Assembly: GCA_006383075.2 (NCBI GenBank)
Contig: SMNH02000005.1
Coordinates: 186,001 to 250,000 of the forward strand
From: Kordia sp. TARA_039_SRF
Lineage (GTDB): Bacteria > Bacteroidota > Bacteroidia > Flavobacteriales > Flavobacteriaceae
DNA: 64,000 nucleotides
Reading direction: 5' to 3'
Under the pieces are notes generated by a model. It saw only the letters and a list, made by a program, of their open reading frames with translations, ran no database searches and was not told the DNA's origin. Numbering within the stretch: the stretch's first letter is position 1; each line of letters begins with the position of its first letter. The translations under genes were made by a program, and so were the position numbers. Shown here one piece after another: positions 8,832 to 16,170 of this stretch.

Positions 8832-8878
8832 TGCTGAATCAATACCCAATCAAGTTGAGCACATGGCTTAGCATGACG
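8832..8878 (+). repeat. Degenerate copy of the CTGAATC..GTTCAG hairpin repeat
   Basis: It begins TGCTGAATCAA, has an internal AATCAAGTTGAGCA, and ends GGCTTAGCATGACG. The core and the TGACG end match the better-preserved copies at 46443 and 53602. It is non-coding, in the gap upstream of arsR. Confidence 0.45.
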
Positions 8879-8914
8879 CAAGGAGATTATCGTTTAATAC
8901 TTCAATAAACAAAC

Positions 8915-8964
8915 CGTCACTTCGAGTGAATTTGTGAAACAAATTTGTATCGAGAAGTACTTTG
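8915..8964 (+). repeat. Interspersed repeat, CGTCACTTCGAG...ATCGAGAAGT family, copy 1
   Basis: CGTCACTTCGAGTG opens and GTATCGAGAAGT closes the element; between them an inner hairpin is formed by AATTTGT and ACAAATT. The outer parts match the copies at 46506-46553 and (reversed) 25891-25978, while the inner arms differ between copies. Confidence 0.6.
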
Positions 8965-9001
8965 AAACTAAAGACTTTAAATATTACCAAATTGATACAT
9001 T

Positions 9002-9034
9002 AAAAAAAGGGAGGCCCTACCATAAACCTCCCTT
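9002..9034 (-). terminator. Minus-strand terminator
   Basis: An 8-bp stem (AAGGGAGG 9007-9014 with CCTCCCTT 9027-9034) has a GC-rich core. Read on the minus strand it is followed by seven U. It ends a transcript that runs leftward through the gene-free region, whose next upstream minus-strand gene ends at 9588. Confidence 0.7.
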
Positions 9035-9130
9035 CAGAATGTTGTATTTGCATACAACGATAAAAATTCGGTTACCGAATTTTTACTAGCTGTTTAGTAC
9101 TAAATTTTGTGTAATTTTTGGCTTATTTAT
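9002..9130 (-). ncRNA. Candidate small RNA or structured 3' region (three hairpins)
   Basis: On the minus strand three hairpins lie in a row: AAAAATTCGG/CCGAATTTTT (9062-9084), GTTGTAT/ATACAAC (9041-9058) and the terminator at 9002-9034. No open frame of reasonable length covers them. They could be a small RNA of roughly 130 nt or the far end of the 3' UTR of the methyltransferase gene, about 500 bp upstream. The 5' limit is a guess. Confidence 0.35.
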
Positions 9131-9587
9131 TACACGAACATATATGTATTGAAACGCAAAAGTTTTCAATTTTGATAAATGTCTTTCTTACTTGGCAGTA
9201 AAACTATTGAATATGTGATATAAAATACCATGATTTAATGTTGATTCTACCAACTCCACATTTTTTCGATTAATGCGACTAATTGAAAGAAATATCTTAT
9301 AAAAAAAAGCTATTTTTTTAGAATTTGGTAGTACAAAAAACGGCTTACAAAGCAAGGCTAGTAGCTATAAGAAGAAGATTTTAACAATTTTTTGTTTGCA
9401 ATCACCTAACCCTATAAAAGAAGTAAGGGGAACTTGAAAAAGTTCCCCAAAGTATAGTGGATTCCCCTAAATCCCTAAAACTGTATTGCATGATTCAAAT
9501 GTAAGCAGAAGTCTTTAGTGTAGGATAAGGTGTCGTATTATAAAAGCTACGGTAAAACCGTAAAAGCGAATTTCTAACGCTTCATTT
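9085..9587. other. Gene-free stretch between the hairpin cluster and the methyltransferase gene
   Basis: No protein-coding frame with family character was found on either strand. The only structure seen is a hairpin with arms GGGGAACT (9427-9434) and AGTTCCCC (9441-9448) without a clear T run. The rest is AT-rich and featureless to my reading. Confidence 0.5.
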
Positions 9588-10772
9588 TTACACTTTATGG
9601 CAATGAATTAATACTTTATCGTTTGAAAACAAGGTAGTTGCGAATAAGTAGTCACTACCACCATCAGTAAGTGTTAATTTTTTGCGAATTCCCGCAACAG
9701 ACGTTGGAAAATTGCGAGTTGTAATATTTGCCTTGTGTAAAGCTACTTCTTTTTTAAAAACTTTTTTGTTGAACGGAACGATTTTTTGAATTTCAAAACG
9801 TCTTCCCGGAAAGTCAATCAACTTGTCAGACGTATATAAATGTGAATGTAAATGTAGTTTTTCAAGCTGAAAGGTATTGGAAATACTTGAAAAGCCGCCA
9901 GCTTTCATAATAGCGGCGTTGGGTTCGTAAAGATATTTTTTGGGAGCTGCATAGTTGGCTTCCAAGAGTTTTTCTTCTGAAAGTGAAAAAGTAAAAGACT
10001 CAGTTTCTTTGTTGGTGATATTTACCGTTTTCACTACGACATCTTCGTTTTGTGAATTTGTAGCTATCAACCACAACAATTCCTTGACTTCATTCTGAAC
10101 GGCAACAACGTGAATTTCTTTTACATTTTCTAGCGAACGCAAACCATTCGTTATATCAAGCAATGGCGAGGTTTTGATAAGAATTGTATCTGCATGTGCG
10201 TGTAATGATTTTTGATGCGAAACAACATCAGGCAAACAATCTTCTAGCAAAAACACTTTTCCTTTAATATCATTTCTTCGTGAAGGATCAATATAGATAC
10301 AATCGTATTTTTGTGAAGTTTGTTGTAAAAAGGCAATACCATCTTGCGCAATGATTTTGATGTTTTCCTTTTGTAAAACTGCAAAATTGTGTGTGACGAT
10401 TTCAGAAAGTGCTGTCGAAATTTCACAATGTGTTACGCTTTGAAACTTTTCAGCGAAAGCGAAACAATCCACACCAAATCCGCCAGTCAAATCAATCAGA
10501 GAGTTTCCGTCAATGATACTAGCTTTATAGCGAGCTGTTTTTTCTGATGAGGTTTGCTCAATGTTTAATTTGTTGGGATAATAGATATTGTCAGTAGTAA
10601 ACCACGTAGGAAGTTTTTTTTCACAGCGTGCTTTTGCCTGAATTTGTGCTACAATTTCAGTAATGGGAACATCAAAAATAGTTTTGTGTTTCAACAATAA
10701 CTTGGTAGGATCATCTTTTAAATGGTCGTTGATAAATTGCTGTATTTCTGGATGAAGTAATGCTGAATTCAA
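9588..10772 (-). CDS. Class I SAM-dependent methyltransferase with THUMP-like domain
   Basis: A 394-residue protein. The methyltransferase core has motif I LIDLTGGFGVD (about residues 92-102) and the post-motif IYIDPSRR in the place of the catalytic (D/N)PP(Y/F) loop. The C-terminal about 90 residues are the THUMP-like domain of this Bacteroidota family (PG_1098 type; FEIQKIVPFNKK, TTRNFPTSVAGIRKKL, GSDYLFAT). An RNA substrate is likely from the THUMP-like part, but it is not established to my knowledge. It is the last gene of a minus-strand run (DUF4159, cREC, TrmH, AI-2E, this gene) with only 3 bp between it and the AI-2E gene. Confidence 0.8.
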   Translation of the reverse strand: MNSALLHPEIQQFINDHLKDDPTKLLLKHKTIFDVPITEIVAQIQAKARCEKKLPTWFTTDNIYYPNKLNIEQTSSEKTARYKASIIDGNSLIDLTGGFGVDCFAFAEKFQSVTHCEISTALSEIVTHNFAVLQKENIKIIAQDGIAFLQQTSQKYDCIYIDPSRRNDIKGKVFLLEDCLPDVVSHQKSLHAHADTILIKTSPLLDITNGLRSLENVKEIHVVAVQNEVKELLWLIATNSQNEDVVVKTVNITNKETESFTFSLSEEKLLEANYAAPKKYLYEPNAAIMKAGGFSSISNTFQLEKLHLHSHLYTSDKLIDFPGRRFEIQKIVPFNKKVFKKEVALHKANITTRNFPTSVAGIRKKLTLTDGGSDYLFATTLFSNDKVLIHCHKV

Positions 10773-10775
10773 GAA

Positions 10776-11864
10776 TTACATGTCTTTTGTGATGGATTTG
10801 ACAATTTTATTCTCCGATAGGAATTCTTTCGCAATCACTTTTAAAGCGGTGTATGACGGCACTGCGACAATCATTCCAACAATTCCGAATAAAATTCCCC
10901 AAATGATAATCACCAAGAAAATTTCTAGCGGATGCGATTTTACAGAATTTGAAAAAATAAGTGGCTGACTCAAAAAATTATCAATCAATTGAGCCACTAA
11001 AAAGACTGCCATTACACCAATTGTTTTTGGTAAAATCACGGTGCTAAAATCTTGAGTAATATTGCTAGTCATGCACAAAACCACCATTAAAGCAGCACCA
11101 AGTAATGGTCCCACATACGGAATGATGTTTATCAACGCACATAAAAAGGCAATGGCAACGGCATTGTCAATTCCGAAAGAAAGTAAAGCAATTGTGTAAA
11201 TGACAAAAAGAATAAATAATTGAAATAACAAACCTGCAAAATAACGCGAGAGTAAATCTTTAATTTTTTCAAACGATTTTGCCAATCGACTTTCTTTGCT
11301 ATCTGGTACAAATGCCATGATGCTATCTTGCAATAACTGACTGTCTTTCAATAGAAAAAAAGAAATAAAAAGTACTGACAACAATCCCATACTAAAGTTT
11401 CCAAAACCACTAATTAACGAATTGAAAAAATTAGGAATGATAGAATAATCGATTTGAGAAAATAATTTAGAGTTGGTAATTGATTCATTGATTTCAATAC
11501 CTTTATGCGATAAATAATTACGGATTTGCGCATATAAATTTTCAATTTTCCCTTGAAGTTCGTCAATATCTAGCAGCGATAATTTAGTAGCTTGTTCTTC
11601 TATAAGCGGAATAAAAATTGAAATCAAACCAATCACAAGTCCCATCAGCACACTAATAGTGACAATAACCGCAAGCGAGTTATTAAATTTTAAACGACGT
11701 TTTAAAAAGCGTACAATTGGTCTTCCGAGCAAAGTAACTACGGCGGCAATTGCAATATAAACAAGAACAACCTGAATTTTATATAAAAAATACAGCACTA
11801 AAAAAGCTCCAACAATAATGGCGATTGCTTTTAAAATTCCGTTGGCAATTGTGTTTGAAGTCAT
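10776..11864 (-). CDS. AI-2E family (PerM-like) transporter
   Basis: A 362-residue inner-membrane protein. The layout is that of the AI-2E/PerM exporter family: paired helices at the N-terminus, a soluble region with amphipathic helices (about 75-150), then a C-terminal bundle with the family block ALINIIPYVGPLLGA and ending near GILFGIVGMIVAVPSYTALKV. Family members have been linked to autoinducer-2 or indole export and, elsewhere, to Na+/H+ antiport, so substrate is open. It lies in a compact minus-strand run, 3 bp before the methyltransferase gene and 36 bp after the TrmH-like gene. Confidence 0.85.
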   Translation of the reverse strand: MTSNTIANGILKAIAIIVGAFLVLYFLYKIQVVLVYIAIAAVVTLLGRPIVRFLKRRLKFNNSLAVIVTISVLMGLVIGLISIFIPLIEEQATKLSLLDIDELQGKIENLYAQIRNYLSHKGIEINESITNSKLFSQIDYSIIPNFFNSLISGFGNFSMGLLSVLFISFFLLKDSQLLQDSIMAFVPDSKESRLAKSFEKIKDLLSRYFAGLLFQLFILFVIYTIALLSFGIDNAVAIAFLCALINIIPYVGPLLGAALMVVLCMTSNITQDFSTVILPKTIGVMAVFLVAQLIDNFLSQPLIFSNSVKSHPLEIFLVIIIWGILFGIVGMIVAVPSYTALKVIAKEFLSENKIVKSITKDM

Positions 11865-11900
11865 GTTTGGTTATTTGACACTAAAATTAATACAATAAAA

Positions 11901-12416
11901 TTACTTTGCAACTACACGTTGTTTGGTTATTTCATACAACACAATATTGGTGGCTTGCACCACATTCATACTACTGTTTTGACCAAACATATCAATATGT
12001 ACCACAAGCGCTGATTCGTAGATGGTTTCTGGGTTCACGCCAAAGTTTTCGTCGCCAACGACAAGTGCGATTTTTTCAAACTTTGAAAAATCAATTGTAT
12101 GAACGGATTGACTGTTTTCGGTAATTTCTAAAGAAATAATTGTGTATTTTTCTTGTTGCAATTGCGAAATTACACTGTGAATGTCTTCTTTCGTTTCAAA
12201 TGGTACTACTTTTTCCGTTGCACGTGATGTTTTGGTCATTCTTCTGCCAAACACAGGAATATTCTCGCCACAAAAAATAATTTTCTCCACACCAAACGCA
12301 TCACTAATTCGAAACAAAGAACCAATATTAGGTGCATTCGAAACTTGGTCAGTTACCAAAACAATTGGAAATCTGCGTTTTTCAAAATTTGTAGTATAAT
12401 GTGTAAGTTGGGACAT
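11901..12416 (-). CDS. SpoU/TrmH family RNA 2'-O-methyltransferase
   Basis: A 171-residue SPOUT-class enzyme without an N-terminal extension. Motif 1 is NAPNIGSLFRISDAFG (Asn and Arg of the NxGxxxR signature), motif 2 is LVVGDENFGV, motif 3 is NSSMNVVQATNIVLYE, which together form the trefoil-knot SAM site. It probably 2'-O-methylates a tRNA or rRNA nucleotide; the small size resembles TrmL/TrmH-like enzymes, but the target is not clear. It sits 8 bp after the cREC gene in the same transcript direction. Confidence 0.85.
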   Translation of the reverse strand: MSQLTHYTTNFEKRRFPIVLVTDQVSNAPNIGSLFRISDAFGVEKIIFCGENIPVFGRRMTKTSRATEKVVPFETKEDIHSVISQLQQEKYTIISLEITENSQSVHTIDFSKFEKIALVVGDENFGVNPETIYESALVVHIDMFGQNSSMNVVQATNIVLYEITKQRVVAK

Positions 12417-12424
12417 TGTAATTT

Positions 12425-12766
12425 CTAAGAATTTGATTGTAAATGATTGATGTAATTTGTCAACAAACCTTCAATTTGTTTCGCAGCAACAGGATTTGCA
12501 GAATGTACATAAAACTCCAAATTTCGCAAATCCAATCCAGAATTATATACTAACCATTTAGCCGCAGCATAGCCATCTTCGGCAACATTTCCATCAGCGT
12601 TTAGTCCTAAATCATTATCAAAACTTATGTATTTAGGCAATCCGTTAGCTTTGATGTATGCTACAAATTTTTCATACGTGCGTACAATAACAAAATTATA
12701 CTCTTCAGGATTTCGATACACCATTTCAGGCACACGAATATCGTCTAAAAAAAGATTGTAACTCAT
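12425..12766 (-). CDS. Cyclic-phosphate processing receiver (cREC) domain protein
   Basis: A 113-residue protein that is a single receiver-like domain of the cREC family. LFLDDIRVP near the N-terminus and FDNDLG at about residues 49-54 supply the acidic pocket. In phage and RNA-repair contexts this domain has been proposed to act on cyclic phosphate ends. Here it sits in a housekeeping run, 1 bp after the DUF4159 gene and 8 bp before an RNA methyltransferase, which agrees with but does not prove an RNA-related role. No phosphorylation-relay partner is visible. Confidence 0.7.
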   Translation of the reverse strand: MSYNLFLDDIRVPEMVYRNPEEYNFVIVRTYEKFVAYIKANGLPKYISFDNDLGLNADGNVAEDGYAAAKWLVYNSGLDLRNLEFYVHSANPVAAKQIEGLLTNYINHLQSNS

Positions 12767-12767
12767 A

Positions 12768-13409
12768 CTAATGTTTAAAAGCGTAATTCACAATATTTGC
12801 GCCCATTTGCAAGGCTTTAAGGCGAACTTCATCCGAATCGTTGTGGATTTCTTTGTTTTCCCAACCGTCGCCCAAATCACTTTCAAACGTAAACAACAGG
12901 ACCAATCTATTTTCGTAAAATAATCCTAGTGCTTGTGGACGCAATCCGTCGTGTTCGTGAATTTTTGGCAATCCTTTTGGGAAAGAATACGGTTGTTGAA
13001 AAATAGGATGATTCGCGGGAATTTCACGCAATTCTTGATTTGGAAAGACTTTTTTCAACTCTTTACGAATGTATTGATTCATTCCGTAATTATCATCAAT
13101 ATGTAAAAAACCACCCGAAGTAAGGTATTTGCGAAGGTTTTCGGCATCATCTTCCGAAAAAAACACATTTCCATGTCCCGTCATGTGTACAAACGGAAAC
13201 TGAAACAAATCAGTACTACCAACCTCAACGGTTTGTGGTTTTGCTTTAATTGCGGTGTTGATATTTTGATTGCAGAATGTAATTAAATTGGGCAACGCTG
13301 TCGGATTCGAATACCAATCGCCGCCGCCGCTGTATTTTAAAATGGCAATCTCTTGAGCATTTATCAACGAAAAACTCAACAAAAATAAAAGTATCGTAAG
13401 CTTCTTCAT
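12768..13409 (-). CDS. DUF4159 domain exported protein
   Basis: A 213-residue protein beginning MKKLTILLFLLSFSLINAQ, a clear signal peptide. I chose this start (13409) over an upstream in-frame one at 13535 because the longer version lacks a signal at its N-terminus and would overlap the divergent DUF1223 gene. The mature part is a DUF4159 domain (FVHMTGHGNVFFS, GGFLHIDDNYGMN, PANHPIFQQPY), which resembles a glutamine-amidotransferase-like fold seen in methanol-dehydrogenase/MoxR-type loci. Function is unknown. It is the first gene of a five-gene minus-strand run. Confidence 0.8.
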   Translation of the reverse strand: MKKLTILLFLLSFSLINAQEIAILKYSGGGDWYSNPTALPNLITFCNQNINTAIKAKPQTVEVGSTDLFQFPFVHMTGHGNVFFSEDDAENLRKYLTSGGFLHIDDNYGMNQYIRKELKKVFPNQELREIPANHPIFQQPYSFPKGLPKIHEHDGLRPQALGLFYENRLVLLFTFESDLGDGWENKEIHNDSDEVRLKALQMGANIVNYAFKH

Positions 13410-13449
13410 AGAATATCGTCTTATACACTGCAAGGTAAACTTTCCAACG

Positions 13450-14199
13450 ATGAAACGAAAATATTTAATAACACTTTCACTTTTTACAATTATAATTATC
13501 ACTTCTTTTACGACTGTGGTCGATACAAAACACAATGGCGTTGTCGTGCTCGAGCTTTTTACTTCTCAAGGTTGCTCCAGTTGTCCGAGTGCGGATGATT
13601 TGTTGGGAAACGTCAGTAATGAGTTCGAAAATCAAAACGTATTTGCATTGTCGTATCATGTTGATTACTGGAATTATATTGGTTGGAAAGATCCGTTTAG
13701 CCAAAAAGAATTCACGCAAAAACAGCGTTCGTATGCACAAAAATTTAGGGACAATCAAATATATACGCCAGCGGTTGTAGTTAATGGAAAAGAGCATTTT
13801 GTCGGTTCCAATCGTGCAAAAATGTATGCGAAAATAAAGTCGTATCAACAAAAGTTATCTGATTATAATATTTCGCTTGGCGCGATGGAAAACACTTCAG
13901 AAACCATCAAATTCAACTATGCAATTGATGGAAACATCACTGCAACCAAAGCACGTGTCATATTGGCAATCAAAGAACGGACAACGCATATAAAGCGCGG
14001 AGAGAATGCAAACCGAACCTTAAAAAATCACAATATTGTAGTTTCAGAAACATATTTGACAAATCTCGAAAAGAATGGAAATTACAGCATCAACATTCCT
14101 GAAATTGTCAATAAAAACGACAAATTGAAGCTATTTTTTATTGTAGAAAATGATTCTAAAGATATTATTGGAGCTTCTAGCTTGGATTTTAGAAAGTAA
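13450..14199 (+). CDS. DUF1223 thioredoxin-fold exported protein
   Basis: A 249-residue protein with an N-terminal hydrophobic signal or anchor (residues 4-21). The DUF1223 signature follows directly: VVVLELFTSQGCSSCPSADDLL, a thioredoxin-like CxxC (CSSC) placed as in redox-active folds, then ALSYHVDYWNYIGWKDPF and YTPAVVVNGKEHFVG. Family members are periplasmic thioredoxin-fold proteins of unknown role, so a thiol redox activity is a reasonable inference. It is divergent from the DUF4159 gene with a 40-bp gap and so has its own promoter. Confidence 0.8.
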   Translation: MKRKYLITLSLFTIIIITSFTTVVDTKHNGVVVLELFTSQGCSSCPSADDLLGNVSNEFENQNVFALSYHVDYWNYIGWKDPFSQKEFTQKQRSYAQKFRDNQIYTPAVVVNGKEHFVGSNRAKMYAKIKSYQQKLSDYNISLGAMENTSETIKFNYAIDGNITATKARVILAIKERTTHIKRGENANRTLKNHNIVVSETYLTNLEKNGNYSINIPEIVNKNDKLKLFFIVENDSKDIIGASSLDFRK

Positions 14200-14223
14200 T
14201 TGGCAAATTTTCAAATCATTAAA

Positions 14224-14931
14224 TTAATCATGGTTCATAAACGCCACAGAATGACAAGCCACAATAGCTGCAGTTTCCGTACGTAAACGTGTGTCGCCAA
14301 GTGTAACAGGAATGTAGTTGTTTTTAAGTGCGAATTCAATTTCTGCTGGAGAAAAATCACCTTCGGGACCAATTAAAATAGTAACACTTTTATGAGTTTC
14401 TAATGCTTGTTTGAGCGATTTTTTATCATGTTCCTCGCAATGTGCGATAAACAATTGTTCGTCCGAATGTTGTGTAATAAACTCTGAAAACGGCGTCAAC
14501 GGTTGCAAGGTAGGAAAATACGCGCTCAGCGATTGCTTTGTAGCTGATTGAATGATTTTTTCAAAACGTTCCGGTTTTATCACTTTTCGTTCCGAACGTT
14601 CACACAAAATTGGTGTAATGGTATCAATTCCGATTTCTGTTGCTTTTTCCAAAAACCACTCAAAACGGTCATTCATTTTTGTAGGCGCAACTGCTAAGTG
14701 AAGTGAATAGTTTCTAGGTTGTTGAAATTCGTGTGAGATAATCGCAACACTACAATTTTTCTGGTCTGCAACCGTAATTTTTGCAGAAAAAATAGCGCCT
14801 TTTCCGTTGGTAATTTGCAACACATCATCCACACGCTTTCGCAACACACGTACAATATGCTTGCTTTCGTCTTTCGAAAACGTATATGTTGTGGTTTCGG
14901 TTGTTATTTCTGGTGTGTAGAACAGTTGCAT
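14224..14931 (-). CDS. rsmE: 16S rRNA (uracil-1498-N3)-methyltransferase RsmE
   Basis: A 235-residue SPOUT methyltransferase that methylates N3 of U1498 in 16S rRNA. It has an N-terminal PUA-like domain (HIVRVLRKRVDD) followed by the knot domain with KATEIGIDTITPILCERS, the SAM-binding ILIGPEGDFSPAEIEFA and the C-terminal LGDTRLRTETAAIVA motif. These blocks are diagnostic for RsmE. Length is normal. It is convergent with the DUF1223 gene and downstream of tsaD, with a 91-bp gap. Confidence 0.93.
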   Translation of the reverse strand: MQLFYTPEITTETTTYTFSKDESKHIVRVLRKRVDDVLQITNGKGAIFSAKITVADQKNCSVAIISHEFQQPRNYSLHLAVAPTKMNDRFEWFLEKATEIGIDTITPILCERSERKVIKPERFEKIIQSATKQSLSAYFPTLQPLTPFSEFITQHSDEQLFIAHCEEHDKKSLKQALETHKSVTILIGPEGDFSPAEIEFALKNNYIPVTLGDTRLRTETAAIVACHSVAFMNHD

Positions 14932-14998
14932 GTTTTTTTAATGTTGGATTTTGAATGCTGAATTATAGTATTGTAAAATAAAAAAAATCTCAATTCGG

Positions 14999-15016
14999 CG
15001 CGAGTTTCTAACTCGT
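14999..15016 (-). terminator. Weak hairpin between tsaD and rsmE
   Basis: A short stem CGAGTT/AACTCG (15001-15006 with 15010-15015) lies 8 bp after the tsaD stop. The T run on the minus strand is about 20 nt further on, so it is not a canonical terminator and may be a repeat remnant. Confidence 0.25.
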
Positions 15017-15022
15017 GATAAA

Positions 15023-16045
15023 TTAAAACTTAAATCGAGAATTCGCCGTTACGGCTTCATCTGTAAAATCTTCTTGTAAATATTTTAAATAGCCCACAAT
15101 TCCAATCATGGCAGCATTGTCCGTTGTATAGGCAAATTTTGGAATATGTGCGGTCCAGCCGTATTTTTTCTCACCATCTTTTAATGCTTTTCTAATCGCA
15201 GAATTTGCAGAAACGCCGCCGCCAATCGCAATGGTTTTAATACCTGTTTGTTTGGATGCTTTTTTCAATTTATCCAAAATAATATTCACAATTGTATATT
15301 GGATAGATGCACAAATATCTTTTAAATTTTCCTCAACAAAGTTTGAATTTTCCTTTGTTTGTCTTTGAACAAAATATAAAATAGCAGTTTTTAATCCGGA
15401 AAAACTAAAATTCAAACCGTCTACTTTGGGTTTGGGAAATTGAAATGCTTTCGGATTGCCTTCATTTGCCAATTTGTCAATAATCGGTCCCGCCGGATAA
15501 GAAAGTCCTAAAATCTTTCCACTTTTATCGTACGCTTCGCCAACGGCATCATCAATCGTTTCACCGATGACTTCCATGTCAAAATGGTCTTTGACGACTA
15601 CAATTTGTGTATGTCCGCCCGAAATCGTCATTGCTAAAAACGGAAATTTCGGAACAGTTTGCGCTTCATCTTCAATAAAGTGTGCCAAAATATGCGCTTG
15701 CATGTGATTCACTTCAATTAGCGGAATGTTCAACCCTAAGGCTAATGATTTTGCAAAAGAAGTTCCAACCAAGAGCGAGCCCATCAATCCTGGACCACGC
15801 GTAAAAGCTATGGCATTTAACTGTTTTTTGTCGATATTTGCAACAGCGAGCGCTTGGTGTACCACAGGAACAATATTTTGTTGATGCGCCCGCGACGCCA
15901 ATTCGGGAACTACGCCACCGTATGCCTCGTGTATTTTTTGACTGGCAATAACATTTGACAATACTTTTCCGTTCTGTAAAACAGCCGCTGAAGTATCATC
16001 ACATGACGATTCAATAGCTAAAATATATACATCTTTTGTGCTCAT
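15023..16045 (-). CDS. tsaD: tRNA N6-adenosine threonylcarbamoyltransferase TsaD
   Basis: A 340-residue Kae1/TsaD ASKHA-fold protein that transfers the threonylcarbamoyl group to A37 of ANN-decoding tRNAs, with TsaB and TsaE. ESSCDDTSAAV at the N-terminus, the metal ligands His114 and His118 in NHMQAH, and IGGGVSANSAIR near the C-terminus are all in place. It is transcribed away from the TamB-like gene, with an intergenic space of 125 bp. A TATCTTTG box on the minus strand (16082-16089) is a candidate -7 element for it. Confidence 0.95.
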   Translation of the reverse strand: MSTKDVYILAIESSCDDTSAAVLQNGKVLSNVIASQKIHEAYGGVVPELASRAHQQNIVPVVHQALAVANIDKKQLNAIAFTRGPGLMGSLLVGTSFAKSLALGLNIPLIEVNHMQAHILAHFIEDEAQTVPKFPFLAMTISGGHTQIVVVKDHFDMEVIGETIDDAVGEAYDKSGKILGLSYPAGPIIDKLANEGNPKAFQFPKPKVDGLNFSFSGLKTAILYFVQRQTKENSNFVEENLKDICASIQYTIVNIILDKLKKASKQTGIKTIAIGGGVSANSAIRKALKDGEKKYGWTAHIPKFAYTTDNAAMIGIVGYLKYLQEDFTDEAVTANSRFKF

Positions 16046-16170
16046 AAACGTTGCAAGGGCATGAAAATTGATATAAAGTCACAAAGATATGCTAAACATC
16101 GTGTTTTGTAATAATTTTTTTGTGAATTTGCAGTGTCTAACACAAGTGTAAACTCTAAATAAGAAGTATC

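Noticed and set aside
13410-13535. Longer N-terminus of the DUF4159 protein
   Set aside because: It overlaps the divergent DUF1223 gene and buries the signal peptide.
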